A stretch of DNA of 64,000 nucleotides from a virus: positions 1 through 64,000 of the IMG/VR virus record IMGVR_UViG_3300025646_000037; one strand, written 5' to 3'. Made by a program: the position numbers and the translations under genes. Under the pieces are notes generated by a model, which searched no databases, had not been told where the DNA came from, and saw nothing but the letters and a program-made list of their open reading frames with translations. Shown here in pieces: positions 43,522-52,406 of the stretch; position 1 is the first letter of the stretch, and each line of letters opens with the position of its first letter.

Positions 43522-44663
43522 TTTCTAACTCCTAAAACACTTACCCCATGAGCTCCATGCTTGGCTAAGTTATCTGCGTAGGCTGTCAGGGATGCGTTTA
43601 AATTTCCAGTTCCCTGTCTCCAATTTTTTGCCCCCACCGGGCCAAGTTGTGTAGACACCGCCATCATAGCGCCTTTAAACTTGGCTGGGTCTGTTGGACT
43701 AATACCGCCATTTTTCTTCATTTTTCCAAAAAAGTCATTACATGCTGACCTAAAGCCTGTTTCTTGTGCTTTTGGATTACCTAGGAAAGCGGCTTTACTA
43801 CCAGGCTTTGTGCCTCCCATCCAGTTATTAGGATTGTTAAGAATAGATGATCCTGTTAGTGCACCTGATCTAAATTTGTCTCCCAAACCTTTTTGCAACA
43901 TACCTGCTGATTCAAGCATTTCAGGATTCATTTGGTACTTGCCTAACTTGTCGCCTAAGTCCTGTAAGTATCTGCCATCTCCAAATTTACTTTGTGCTTG
44001 ACCCATTGCTGTAGTGAACCCATTCATCTGTTCTGCGCCTAAATCACCTACACTCTGAAGTCCGCCTGCCTGGTTAAATTTGTCTATTTCCATTTGTGCT
44101 TTAGTTGCGGCGTCGTCTAATGGTAAGTCTATACCTTGTTCAGAAAACATATCCTTTAGTTTGTCGAATTTAGGATCTTCAAATGCAGATGCATTGAAGT
44201 CTTTAACTTTAGACGACAATTTATTTTTAAGATTGTTCAGGCCCTGGAAGTTTTTTATTTTACTTAAACCTAGGTTAAATTTTTTCTGAGTCTCAGGATC
44301 CTTAAGTATTTTTTCCGCCGTCTCTTTCATTTTTTCAACATTCTCAGCAGATAACTGCTCTTTAAGTTTAGGATTGGCACCTTCTAGTGCGCCACTAAAT
44401 TTATTCTTTAACCCTGCCAAAGCCGCATTACTTTTACCTTTTAAAAAGTCCATGCTAGTAGATGCATCACCGGCTGCGAAACCTTCTGAACCAGGTATCT
44501 TAGAAAATCCGGATAAAATTTCTTGTTGGCTACCAGGAAAAGCTGATGACAACTTGCTAACAGCCTCACCAGGAGTTTTAGTACCCGCCATAAGTTTGTT
44601 CAATTCGTTACCGTCCTGTACGACGCCAGTTTTTAATTGTCCAATAACTTGTTCAATATTCAT
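43518..44663 (-). CDS. Virion/baseplate-region protein of unknown function (381 aa)
   Basis: A Lys/Gly/Ala-rich, mainly helical protein with low-complexity stretches (SKLSSAFPGSQQEILSG, LKNKLSSKVKDFNASAF). The C-terminal ~60 residues are more globular (FKGAMMAVSTQLGPVGAKNW). The gene sits between gp5 and gp25, where T4-like marine phages usually carry a structural gene, and overlaps both (1 and 4 bases). It may be a hub or needle-associated protein. I recognise no enzymatic motif. Confidence 0.8.
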   Translation of the reverse strand: MNIEQVIGQLKTGVVQDGNELNKLMAGTKTPGEAVSKLSSAFPGSQQEILSGFSKIPGSEGFAAGDASTSMDFLKGKSNAALAGLKNKFSGALEGANPKLKEQLSAENVEKMKETAEKILKDPETQKKFNLGLSKIKNFQGLNNLKNKLSSKVKDFNASAFEDPKFDKLKDMFSEQGIDLPLDDAATKAQMEIDKFNQAGGLQSVGDLGAEQMNGFTTAMGQAQSKFGDGRYLQDLGDKLGKYQMNPEMLESAGMLQKGLGDKFRSGALTGSSILNNPNNWMGGTKPGSKAAFLGNPKAQETGFRSACNDFFGKMKKNGGISPTDPAKFKGAMMAVSTQLGPVGAKNWRQGTGNLNASLTAYADNLAKHGAHGVSVLGVRK

Positions 44664-46204
44664 TAGAGTAATCCTTGGTAAAACTCAGCTATTTGCTGTG
44701 CTGATTTTGCTAATATCCTTCTAGGATATGGCTCGTGTGTTGGTATCCATTCTAATATACTTTCTATACTGGGCTCTTCCTCTTCTTTCCAGATAAAACC
44801 TTCCTGTAAAACATCGGTATATTTTTCTTTTTCTATCTCAGGAACTTCAGGACTATCAGGACCAGCTCCACTGTTTAAATTAATTGTAGGAGCCTGTAGA
44901 TTAAGTGTACCGCCTGAATTCCAACCAGACGAGTTAGCGGCATTTAGGGCTATACCACCGTCTGCTAGTATAGTTAAGTCTCCACCATGTTCTAAATTCG
45001 TGTCCTTAAATGTTTTAATACGTAAGTCATCAGTTTCTGCTTTAATAAACTTTTTGCCACGTAGCCTTATAGTGTCTTCTGCTTCTATATTAATATCTCT
45101 ATCTGCACGTAAATTTAAATCTAATCCTGTTCTAATATTAAGACTGTTATTACTAAAGATAGATATCTGTCCTCTAGAATCTATTTCTATCCAGGCTAAT
45201 CCATTAGCATGTGTTATATGAATAAACTCTTCAGTGTCATGCATTGTAATCTGATGACCACGTGCAGTTCTAAGACGAATTAAGTTGTTCTGTCCTACAA
45301 TGTCACCATCATCCATTGTAAGACTGTGTCCTCCTCTTCTACCTTTATCACCTTTATTGATGTACTCTTTTACATCTTCCTCGGTTAACTCTCCCTGCTT
45401 TGCCTTATTAATAAGATTTAAATCAGCGGCTAGGTCTTTTCTTAAACGGCCAGGTGTAATAACACCAAATACATTGCTAGGTGTTTCTCTCTGCGCACTA
45501 CTTGATATAGGACCTCTGTCTTTATCTCTGTCTAGTCCTTGTATTAGAAATTGCTTGGCTACATCCTCGTGTATTGCTCTAGCTTTACTATAAAAGTTTT
45601 CTATGTCCTGTTTGTCTTTTGCTTTGAATTGTACCTCAGACATAGGAAACTTTAGACCAGTAGTATCTTGGCTTTCTTCAAAATAACTTTCCAGACTCTC
45701 CATTACTGCGTTTTTTAAAATTTCGCTCTGATAATCGGCCAATGCACTGAAATCTACCGCAGATCCAGATGCATCTGCGTATGCTCTTGATCCTATACTT
45801 GGGACCATGTGATTTTTAAGTGGCTCAGGTACGGTACCTAGCCAAAATGCTTGGTTAATATCATGCTCAGCAAATACAACTAAAACACGTATTCCTATAT
45901 CAGGTGGCACTGCCCACATGCCATAACTTTGTTGTACTGCATCGTAGTCTTCCGCTGATGACGCTTGATTCAGATTTGTAAAACCCATATACGGATTTGC
46001 ATACTGACAAATTATCCAGCCTTTGGGATCATCAGGGTCAATAGCACCTAATGCTGGTATGTAAACTTCTAACCTGCCATTACGAGTGTAATCTATATTA
46101 TTTTTCACTATAGCAACATAAGGACCTGCGCTAATTAAGTCACCAGTCTGTACGGTACTAAAGTTTTTAGTTGATGCAAAATTTTCTGAATTTTTAACTG
46201 CCAT
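44663..46204 (-). CDS. 5: Baseplate central spike protein gp5 (no lysozyme domain)
   Basis: A 513-aa protein. Residues about 20-130 form the gp5-type OB fold (GDLISAGPYVAIVKN, GIRVLVVFAEHDINQAFWLG). Residues about 290-430 contain the repetitive strands of the C-terminal beta-helix spike (DTEEFIHITHANGLAWIEID, NIRTGLDLNLRADRDINIEA). T4 gp5 has a lysozyme domain between these parts. Here that space holds a charged helical linker (EDVAKQFLIQGLDRDKD) with no lysozyme-like motif, as in many marine relatives, so peptidoglycan cutting must come from elsewhere. The gene overlaps the 381-aa gene by 1 base. Confidence 0.85.
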   Translation of the reverse strand: MAVKNSENFASTKNFSTVQTGDLISAGPYVAIVKNNIDYTRNGRLEVYIPALGAIDPDDPKGWIICQYANPYMGFTNLNQASSAEDYDAVQQSYGMWAVPPDIGIRVLVVFAEHDINQAFWLGTVPEPLKNHMVPSIGSRAYADASGSAVDFSALADYQSEILKNAVMESLESYFEESQDTTGLKFPMSEVQFKAKDKQDIENFYSKARAIHEDVAKQFLIQGLDRDKDRGPISSSAQRETPSNVFGVITPGRLRKDLAADLNLINKAKQGELTEEDVKEYINKGDKGRRGGHSLTMDDGDIVGQNNLIRLRTARGHQITMHDTEEFIHITHANGLAWIEIDSRGQISIFSNNSLNIRTGLDLNLRADRDINIEAEDTIRLRGKKFIKAETDDLRIKTFKDTNLEHGGDLTILADGGIALNAANSSGWNSGGTLNLQAPTINLNSGAGPDSPEVPEIEKEKYTDVLQEGFIWKEEEEPSIESILEWIPTHEPYPRRILAKSAQQIAEFYQGLL

Positions 46205-46222
46205 TAATTATTTCCTTGATGT

Positions 46223-48880
46223 TTACCGTGCTAATGGATTATTACGAGCTGTTTCTGCCGCTGATCTTCCTGTAGACTTATTAGCGGCATCTTTTCCGCG
46301 ACCTCTTGTTCTAAATTGATCATTAATGGTAGGGCCTCCATTACTAACCCTATGTGCCTGGCTATTAGTTAATGATGTTTGTCCAGGTTGAGTAGAAACT
46401 GTTGCTGGACCGTCGGCTGGAGGTACGGATCCTAATCCTGCGAATACTGTGGAACCATTAGACTGCGAAACGTTAGCCGCTGTGCCTAAACCTGTTCTAG
46501 TAGTGTTTGCTGGTGGGGTGTCCGATACTGATGCTGTACTCTCGTTAGTTTCTAGACCTGTTTTAGTTTCAGTAGAATTAGAAACTCCAGACCCAGGAAA
46601 TACTCCATTTACACCTTGTACAACATTATCTGCTGTTTTTGTAACTTCCTTCTTAGTCTCTACACCTACACCAGGCTGATTAAACAATCTTACCATATTA
46701 AGGTCTTGTATAAACTGTCCATTACTAAAAGAACTTTGTACCATTATAATTTTATAGACTCCACTGAATGCGCTGTTAACAAAAAACGGATCATTCTCGT
46801 CTACCAACAAACCTGTATCATCATCATAGTCTTGAGGTGTTTTAAACAAGACATTACAGTTGATCTCATCAGCTTTTGAGAGTAAATTCATGTTTTCCCC
46901 GGCAAAGTCAGCTTCGTTGTAACCAACTAAAAAGTCAGGATCACCAATTATCTTTAAGTCAAGTTCGACCATGTCACCTTTTGCGTTTGTATATAAATTT
47001 TCTTGTAGTATTCTATCGTCCTGCTGTTGGTAGTCTGCTTTATCAGATCCTTGTCCAGATTCTATAGAAGGAGGGACTGCATTCTGCTGTGCTGGTGCAA
47101 TGCCACCAGAGGTATCATTATCGTCTGCATTTTGCTTACTGTGTTTAGTTCTAGGATCCCCAGAATCATCTGGCTTCCCTGAAGCTATTCTGTACTGATC
47201 AGGATTAGGAATCATTGCTTGATAGTACAATGCATCAAATTTAATATTAAAGTCCAATACAGAATCGTTTTCGCCAGTGTAAATGTACTTGTAATTTTTT
47301 ACTGGCTTAGTTTCTCCCCAACCTGGGTACGTGGGTACAGTTTTATTTGTTATTTCATATTTAGAAATTACAAATGTATTAGTCCTAGAATATTTCTGTG
47401 TGTCTATGTTAAATTGTTTAATAAGTTTTTTATTTTTTATTTTAAACCACTTTAATGTGTCCTGGTATTTCGCAGATAACTCTTCTAGTGCTTCCTTCCT
47501 CTTGTCTTTGTCACTAATATTTTCTAAACGTTTTCTTTCTTCAGGCTCTATTTTCTGACTTTTAATATAGTTACTTTGTTGTATAATAACCTGATTAATT
47601 ATTTTTATGATGTTTGAGCCGGAAGGAAAATTAAGATTAATATCGGTAAGATGTAGTTTTAATTTCCTATCCGTCATTGCCTTAGCCGCAGTGGCTTGGA
47701 AACCACTTCCAGACTTTGCCGCATCGGACATTGCTGCCTTATCTGCATCTTTCACATCTAGATTAAATTTAATAGGACTGTTCCTAATCTCTTCGTCTAT
47801 TTCAAATTTTATTGTGTGATAATATTCTTCTGATATATCAGTCTGGGTATTACCTTTAGACTGTGATATTAACGCATTCTTGTAATAGTTGTTATAAAAT
47901 TCTGTAAGTTTGTCAAAAAACTCTCCTACCGTTGCGGCTTTGCCACTAAATGTTTCGTGTATGGAACATTCGGTCGAAAACAATGCACTATCGTAAAATG
48001 CAACTGCCTCTACATCGTATACACCGCCCTCGACAGTAACTCTGTTGTTAATACCTGTTATTTTAATTGGTGTTATAAATGGGACCAATGATTGATCTGG
48101 CTCATTATCGTCAGTATCTTTGTATCCCTGGAACTGTACTTTCAAGAAATATGGTACATCTAAATAATTTTTAATGCCTGTTGATCTACAAAGTTTTAAC
48201 AGTCTATTAAAAAATGTAACACCGTTAGGTTCTGTAATAGTAAATGTTATTTCAGTGGCATTTGCTCCACCTGTCATTTGGTTAAGACCTATTATACTTT
48301 GAATAGATAAGTTATCGATGTAAAAATCTACTTCGAACCCTTCAGCACGTTGGCTTGAATCCATGCCACCAGAACTTATAAGCAAATTATTATTCAAGGA
48401 TGCATAATTTCCTTCACTGAACTCATTCAACATTTGAGGTGTCATTAAACCTAGTTTAATGTTATAGGTATACGAGCTATAGTTGTTTAGAGGATTTGGT
48501 CTAATTGCACTTTCTTTTTGAGCTCCAAATGCTTTTTTGCCTGAAGGATCAAATGTTCCTGCAGGGTCTAGTGCGCTGGTGTTATTGACAGAACCACTTA
48601 GATCATCTGGTGTATTATCTTTATTAAAAAACGGATTTGTGCCTACAGTTTCAGGTTCTGTGCCGTTTGTTAAATCTGTTTGATTATTAATAAGTCTGCC
48701 GTCAAACTTTCGACCAACATCATTTCCGTTACTAGATGCCACAGATTTAGGTCTTGTTCCTCCTGGATTATGGAAATCAAACGTACCACTTCTAGGTCTG
48801 TTATCACGAGTTGCGCCTTTAAGTTCTTTCTCTGTTAAAGGTCCGCTCCTTGTTTTAAATTGATCCTGAAGGCCCGCCAT
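46223..48880 (-). CDS. Baseplate hub-type structural protein (885 aa)
   Basis: A large structural protein. The N-terminus is disordered and basic, the middle contains EVDFYIDNLSIQSIIGLNQ, RLLKLCRSTGIKNYLDVPYF and a long Lys/Glu helix (QKIEPEERKRLENISDKD). The C-terminal ~170 residues are low-complexity Thr/Gly/Asn sequence. The last 25 residues contain GRSAAETARNNP, nearly repeated as GRSAADTARFNP at the N-terminus of the 381-aa protein at 49189-50334. It lies between gp53 and gp5, so a hub or spike-holding role (positional counterpart of gp27 or another hub protein) is likely but not certain. Confidence 0.8.
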   Translation of the reverse strand: MAGLQDQFKTRSGPLTEKELKGATRDNRPRSGTFDFHNPGGTRPKSVASSNGNDVGRKFDGRLINNQTDLTNGTEPETVGTNPFFNKDNTPDDLSGSVNNTSALDPAGTFDPSGKKAFGAQKESAIRPNPLNNYSSYTYNIKLGLMTPQMLNEFSEGNYASLNNNLLISSGGMDSSQRAEGFEVDFYIDNLSIQSIIGLNQMTGGANATEITFTITEPNGVTFFNRLLKLCRSTGIKNYLDVPYFLKVQFQGYKDTDDNEPDQSLVPFITPIKITGINNRVTVEGGVYDVEAVAFYDSALFSTECSIHETFSGKAATVGEFFDKLTEFYNNYYKNALISQSKGNTQTDISEEYYHTIKFEIDEEIRNSPIKFNLDVKDADKAAMSDAAKSGSGFQATAAKAMTDRKLKLHLTDINLNFPSGSNIIKIINQVIIQQSNYIKSQKIEPEERKRLENISDKDKRKEALEELSAKYQDTLKWFKIKNKKLIKQFNIDTQKYSRTNTFVISKYEITNKTVPTYPGWGETKPVKNYKYIYTGENDSVLDFNIKFDALYYQAMIPNPDQYRIASGKPDDSGDPRTKHSKQNADDNDTSGGIAPAQQNAVPPSIESGQGSDKADYQQQDDRILQENLYTNAKGDMVELDLKIIGDPDFLVGYNEADFAGENMNLLSKADEINCNVLFKTPQDYDDDTGLLVDENDPFFVNSAFSGVYKIIMVQSSFSNGQFIQDLNMVRLFNQPGVGVETKKEVTKTADNVVQGVNGVFPGSGVSNSTETKTGLETNESTASVSDTPPANTTRTGLGTAANVSQSNGSTVFAGLGSVPPADGPATVSTQPGQTSLTNSQAHRVSNGGPTINDQFRTRGRGKDAANKSTGRSAAETARNNPLAR

Positions 48881-48883
48881 AGG

Positions 48884-49189
48884 TTATATCCCTAATGCTT
48901 TGTTAATAGTGTCCTGGTTGGGAATGTAAATTGTTGTCCCTGAGTTAAAGTCAAATATAGGATCCTTAAGTGTGTTTGGATTTCTTACTGCGAAAACCCA
49001 CCATAGATCAGGATCCTTATAAAGGTCAAATGCCAGTAAGTCTGGTCTATACTGATATGTATCTGTTATTGTATAGGTAGTATCACCTTTGTTAGATGGT
49101 ATTCTACGCATACTTAAAACATCAAGATATTTTCCATTTACAATTTTTGTATCAAAATAAGGACTAGATTTTTTATAGGTAACAGCCAT
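48884..49189 (-). CDS. 53: Baseplate wedge protein gp53
   Basis: A 101-aa protein with the gp53 pattern: SPYFDTKIVNGKYLDVL, then YQYRPDLLAFDLYKDPDLWW and a C-terminal GTTIYIPNQDTI. T4 gp53 (196 aa) joins neighbouring wedges through a LysM-like domain, and this is the short form found in marine T4-like phages. It overlaps the preceding gene by 1 base and is followed 3 bases later by the hub-type gene. Confidence 0.88.
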   Translation of the reverse strand: MAVTYKKSSPYFDTKIVNGKYLDVLSMRRIPSNKGDTTYTITDTYQYRPDLLAFDLYKDPDLWWVFAVRNPNTLKDPIFDFNSGTTIYIPNQDTINKALGI

Positions 49190-50334
49190 TATAAAAATCC
49201 TCCAGAACCTTTTAGTAGGTTACCTGTACTGAAATCTTCCCAGTTAAATTTCTGAGAAATGTTCCTTCTGCTATAAACAGGCTGTAACGTTAATGATATA
49301 GAAGACTTAGTAGGTATTCTTGCTGTTTTGCCTGTTGATTGTACTGTTGTCTCTACCTTAGGTGTGAGTGACACCACTGCTCCCTGCTGATTACTAAGAG
49401 TAGAAGTACTGGTAGCTAAACCCGTAGCTACACCAGTTTGATTTGCGGTAGTTGTAGTTGCCAGACCTGTTTGTATTGGAGCAACCGGTTTTGGCTCAGG
49501 GGCGGGTTGTGGTTGTGTTGATACTGTTTGCGGCACTGAGTCACCTGACGCCACATTATCAGTTATACTTGTTATAGGACCGTTAGCAACAATACATTCT
49601 ATATAATCAATATTTGGTGGCATAGTGTGGCTAAAACTTGTAACCACACATGGGACGTGTGGTAAATGCCACTCTCCGTAACCGTCTAGGTAAACAATTG
49701 GTGGAGGATTGCCTGACTTAGGCCCGCCATAAAACATTTTTGTTGCTGATCTAAAGAACCATATCATTCCTAATACGTACTCTGCTTGCGATATGTCCTG
49801 GGCTGTAAAGTCTGCACTTATTGTAATAGCCTGTACTGCACTATTCTGATAAAAATAACTTGGGTAGTTACTATGTGTAGGCGCTACACTACCATAATTG
49901 GCATTATGATTAATTTGTAAATTAGGTGTATAGGGGAACACTACCCCTCTATCACTAGCAAGTGCTGTCATAGGTCCTTCAAATGTAAAAGGACCTGCGG
50001 GAGCGGCTGTAACTCTAACTCTCCAGTCGTTGTCTGGAGTAATTGCGCCTGTGCCACTATCAGCAGAGCCAAAGAATATGTCGGGAGACATGCCACCCTG
50101 TTTACCAAAACCTCCAGGCACAAGTCCGTTGATGTTTAATCTAGAAAGACTGGGATTGCTTATTAGATCCTTGGCCTTGCCGCCCAATCCTTGTAGGCCT
50201 CTACCCATGTCGGCAAGATTAAAATTTCCTGTGCCTTTACCGCCTGTAGGAGGACGATTTTGTTGCATAGGATTGAAACGAGCAGTATCTGCCGCTGATC
50301 TTCCTTTAGACGACGTCCCTCTTGTTTTAGCCAT
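49189..50334 (-). CDS. Virion structural protein, first gene of the tail block (381 aa)
   Basis: The protein starts with a basic, disordered segment holding GRSAADTARFNP, then a folded domain of about 160 residues (NDWRVRVTAAPAGPFTFEGP, SADFTAQDISQAEYVLGMIW, VVTSFSHTMPPNIDYIECIV) and a low-complexity Thr/Gln/Ala tail with repeated TGLAT units. The folded domain looks like that of baseplate or hub proteins seen next to gp53 in T4-like marine phages. A late-promoter-like AATAAATA lies 56 bases upstream. No name is given because I cannot tie it to one T4 gene. Confidence 0.8.
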   Translation of the reverse strand: MAKTRGTSSKGRSAADTARFNPMQQNRPPTGGKGTGNFNLADMGRGLQGLGGKAKDLISNPSLSRLNINGLVPGGFGKQGGMSPDIFFGSADSGTGAITPDNDWRVRVTAAPAGPFTFEGPMTALASDRGVVFPYTPNLQINHNANYGSVAPTHSNYPSYFYQNSAVQAITISADFTAQDISQAEYVLGMIWFFRSATKMFYGGPKSGNPPPIVYLDGYGEWHLPHVPCVVTSFSHTMPPNIDYIECIVANGPITSITDNVASGDSVPQTVSTQPQPAPEPKPVAPIQTGLATTTTANQTGVATGLATSTSTLSNQQGAVVSLTPKVETTVQSTGKTARIPTKSSISLTLQPVYSRRNISQKFNWEDFSTGNLLKGSGGFL

Positions 50335-50379
50335 TATCTATCCTTTGGTAAAATTCAAACTTGTAACTCTTTAATTTTA

Positions 50380-50408
50380 TTGCTTTTAGTATTTATTGGC
50401 TTTATAAT
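50380..50408 (+). promoter_or_regulatory. Sigma70-type promoter for gp55-gp47-gp46
   Basis: TTGCTT (50380-50385), a 17-base spacer and TATAAT (50403-50408), the latter a perfect -10. AGAAGGA (50421-50427) then serves as ribosome binding site for gp55. This is consistent with early or middle expression of the sigma factor by unmodified host polymerase. Confidence 0.6.
50390..50397 (-). promoter_or_regulatory. Late-promoter-like octamer AATAAATA for the tail block
   Basis: Minus strand AATAAATACTAAAAGC in the divergent gap, 56 bases before the ATG at 50334. It shares its 14-base core with the gp6 promoter motif. It overlaps the spacer of the plus-strand promoter, so the two directions may compete. 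Confidence 0.6.
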
Positions 50409-50438
50409 ATGCTAATATAAAGAAGGATAAATATTAGC

Positions 50439-51341
50439 ATGAGAAGACAAAACTATCTTAACAACAAAGATATCCTCAAAGAAATACACAAATCTAAAAA
50501 TACCTACTGTTCATATACACAACCTGAATACGCAGACTACGACATGATAGTTGCAAATGTAGGTAAAATTAATAAAACAAACGTCAAAGAAGCATTAAAA
50601 TTACGTGCAGACAGGCTTGCTAAACTAGCACATGAAGCCGCACTGTTAGGTGACCCTAAAAGCAAGGTTAAACTAGACGAGTTTAAACTTAAACCTAGTA
50701 GCGTAGCTGTTACTGATTTAGTGTTTAGAGTTATGACGTTTGAACACATTCCTCTCAAAGAAGATAAAAAAGCATTACCTGAAGGGGAAACTGTAGACGA
50801 CGAGGATATTGAAGAAGAAGAGGACTACGAACCCGATCCTGCCAAACGTGCTAAAAAAGAACGTGCAAAATATGTGAAGTGTAACTTCCCACCTTTCTTT
50901 CACTATAAAGTTACAGAGGACTTAGAACCTTATGTTGTTGGTAAAAGTCACTGGCGTGGTGACTTAGAGACTGGTGAGTTTAACAAAGAGCATGGTCAAA
51001 TGACTAACAAACTGGCTCATATGTTTATGAAGTTATGTGAGCGTTATGCTACTCGTAGTAACTGGCGTGGATACACATACAACGATGAGATGCGTAGCCA
51101 AGCATTGTTACAGTTAGCACAAATTGGTTTACAGTTTGATGAAAGCAAATCACAAAACCCATTTGCTTATTACACTGCCGCTATTACAAATAGTTTTACC
51201 AGAGTATTGCACATCGAAAAGAAAATGCAGAACATACGTGATGACATTTTAGAAATGAATGACTTTACTCCTAGTTTCAGTAGACAGAACGCTGAAGCAT
51301 TTGAGCGAGAAGAAGAACGCAATAGAACTGGCAACTTTTAA
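50439..51341 (+). CDS. 55: Late-transcription sigma factor gp55
   Basis: A 300-aa protein. The C-terminal ~120 residues (NKLAHMFMKLCERYATR, NDEMRSQALLQLAQIG, NPFAYYTAAITNSFTRVL) match the region-2-like core of T4 gp55, which directs host RNA polymerase to TATAAATA late promoters. It is longer than T4 gp55 (185 aa) because of an N-terminal extension with an acidic patch (DEDIEEEEDYEPD). It is the first gene of a plus-strand operon with gp47 and gp46. The many NATAAATA motifs in this window are its expected targets. Confidence 0.85.
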   Translation: MRRQNYLNNKDILKEIHKSKNTYCSYTQPEYADYDMIVANVGKINKTNVKEALKLRADRLAKLAHEAALLGDPKSKVKLDEFKLKPSSVAVTDLVFRVMTFEHIPLKEDKKALPEGETVDDEDIEEEEDYEPDPAKRAKKERAKYVKCNFPPFFHYKVTEDLEPYVVGKSHWRGDLETGEFNKEHGQMTNKLAHMFMKLCERYATRSNWRGYTYNDEMRSQALLQLAQIGLQFDESKSQNPFAYYTAAITNSFTRVLHIEKKMQNIRDDILEMNDFTPSFSRQNAEAFEREEERNRTGNF

Positions 51342-51377
51342 CGTTGACTTTTCAACTTAAAACTGTAAAATAGTACG

Positions 51378-52391
51378 ATGCCTGCATTTAAACGAGCCGC
51401 AGTATTCACGGATATCCACTTCGGACTAAAGTCAAACAGTCATTTACACAATGATGATTGTTTGGCTTTTGTCGATTGGGTAATAACCACAGCAAAAGAA
51501 AAGAACTGTGATACTTGTATAATGATGGGAGACTGGCACAATAACCGTGCTAGTATTAACATTGTTACACTTAACTACAGTCTCAGGGCCCTGGAAAAAC
51601 TAGGCAAGGCTTTTGATAGAGTCTTGTTTATCCCTGGCAATCACGACCTGTACTACAGAGACAAACGTGATATACAGTCAGCAGAATGGGCTAAACATAT
51701 TCCCAACATTGAAATAGTCAATAACTTTTATAATGAAGATGACATTATAATTGTACCCTGGCTAGTTGGCGATGAACATAAGAAGATACCTAAAATGTCT
51801 GGCAAGTATATGTTTGGACACTTTGAGTTACCTAACTTCTTTATGAATGCAATGGTAAAGATGCCTGACCACGGTGAGATACAAGGCGAACACTTTGGTG
51901 GCATAGAGCACGTGTTTAGTGGACACTTTCACAAAAGACAAACACAGGGCAACATCACATATACAGGCAATGCGTTTCCTCACAACTATGCAGATGCAGG
52001 AGACGATGATCGTGGACTTATGATATTAGAGTGGGGCAGTCAACCAGAGTTTGTTAGTTGGCCCGATCAACCTACATATCGTGTTTACGACCTCAGTCAG
52101 ATTATTGACCACGCTGACAAGATATTAAAACCTAACATGCATGTTAGAGTAAACTTGGATATTGAGATCAGTTATGAGGAAGCAAACTTTATTAAAGACA
52201 CATTCTTAGGCACACATAAACTACGTGAGATTACTCTCATGCCACGTAAGAATGAGCATGCTGAACAAGATGCTACTGCTATACAGGTAGAGTTTAAGAG
52301 CGTAGATCAAATTGTTACAAATCAAATTACTGCTATTGACAGCAATCAGTTTGACAAGAAGTTACTGTTAGACATCTACAATAATTTATAG
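51378..52391 (+). CDS. 47: Recombination endonuclease subunit gp47 (Mre11/SbcD-like)
   Basis: A 337-aa metallophosphoesterase. Motifs in order are FTDIHFG, MMGDWHNNR, IPGNHDLYY and FSGHFHKRQ, which hold the two-metal site of the Mre11/SbcD/gp47 family. With gp46 it resects DNA ends to feed recombination-dependent replication and degrades host DNA. Length equals T4 gp47 (339 aa). gp46 begins 15 bases downstream. Confidence 0.95.
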   Translation: MPAFKRAAVFTDIHFGLKSNSHLHNDDCLAFVDWVITTAKEKNCDTCIMMGDWHNNRASINIVTLNYSLRALEKLGKAFDRVLFIPGNHDLYYRDKRDIQSAEWAKHIPNIEIVNNFYNEDDIIIVPWLVGDEHKKIPKMSGKYMFGHFELPNFFMNAMVKMPDHGEIQGEHFGGIEHVFSGHFHKRQTQGNITYTGNAFPHNYADAGDDDRGLMILEWGSQPEFVSWPDQPTYRVYDLSQIIDHADKILKPNMHVRVNLDIEISYEEANFIKDTFLGTHKLREITLMPRKNEHAEQDATAIQVEFKSVDQIVTNQITAIDSNQFDKKLLLDIYNNL

Positions 52392-52406
52392 TATAATACA
52401 AAGTTA

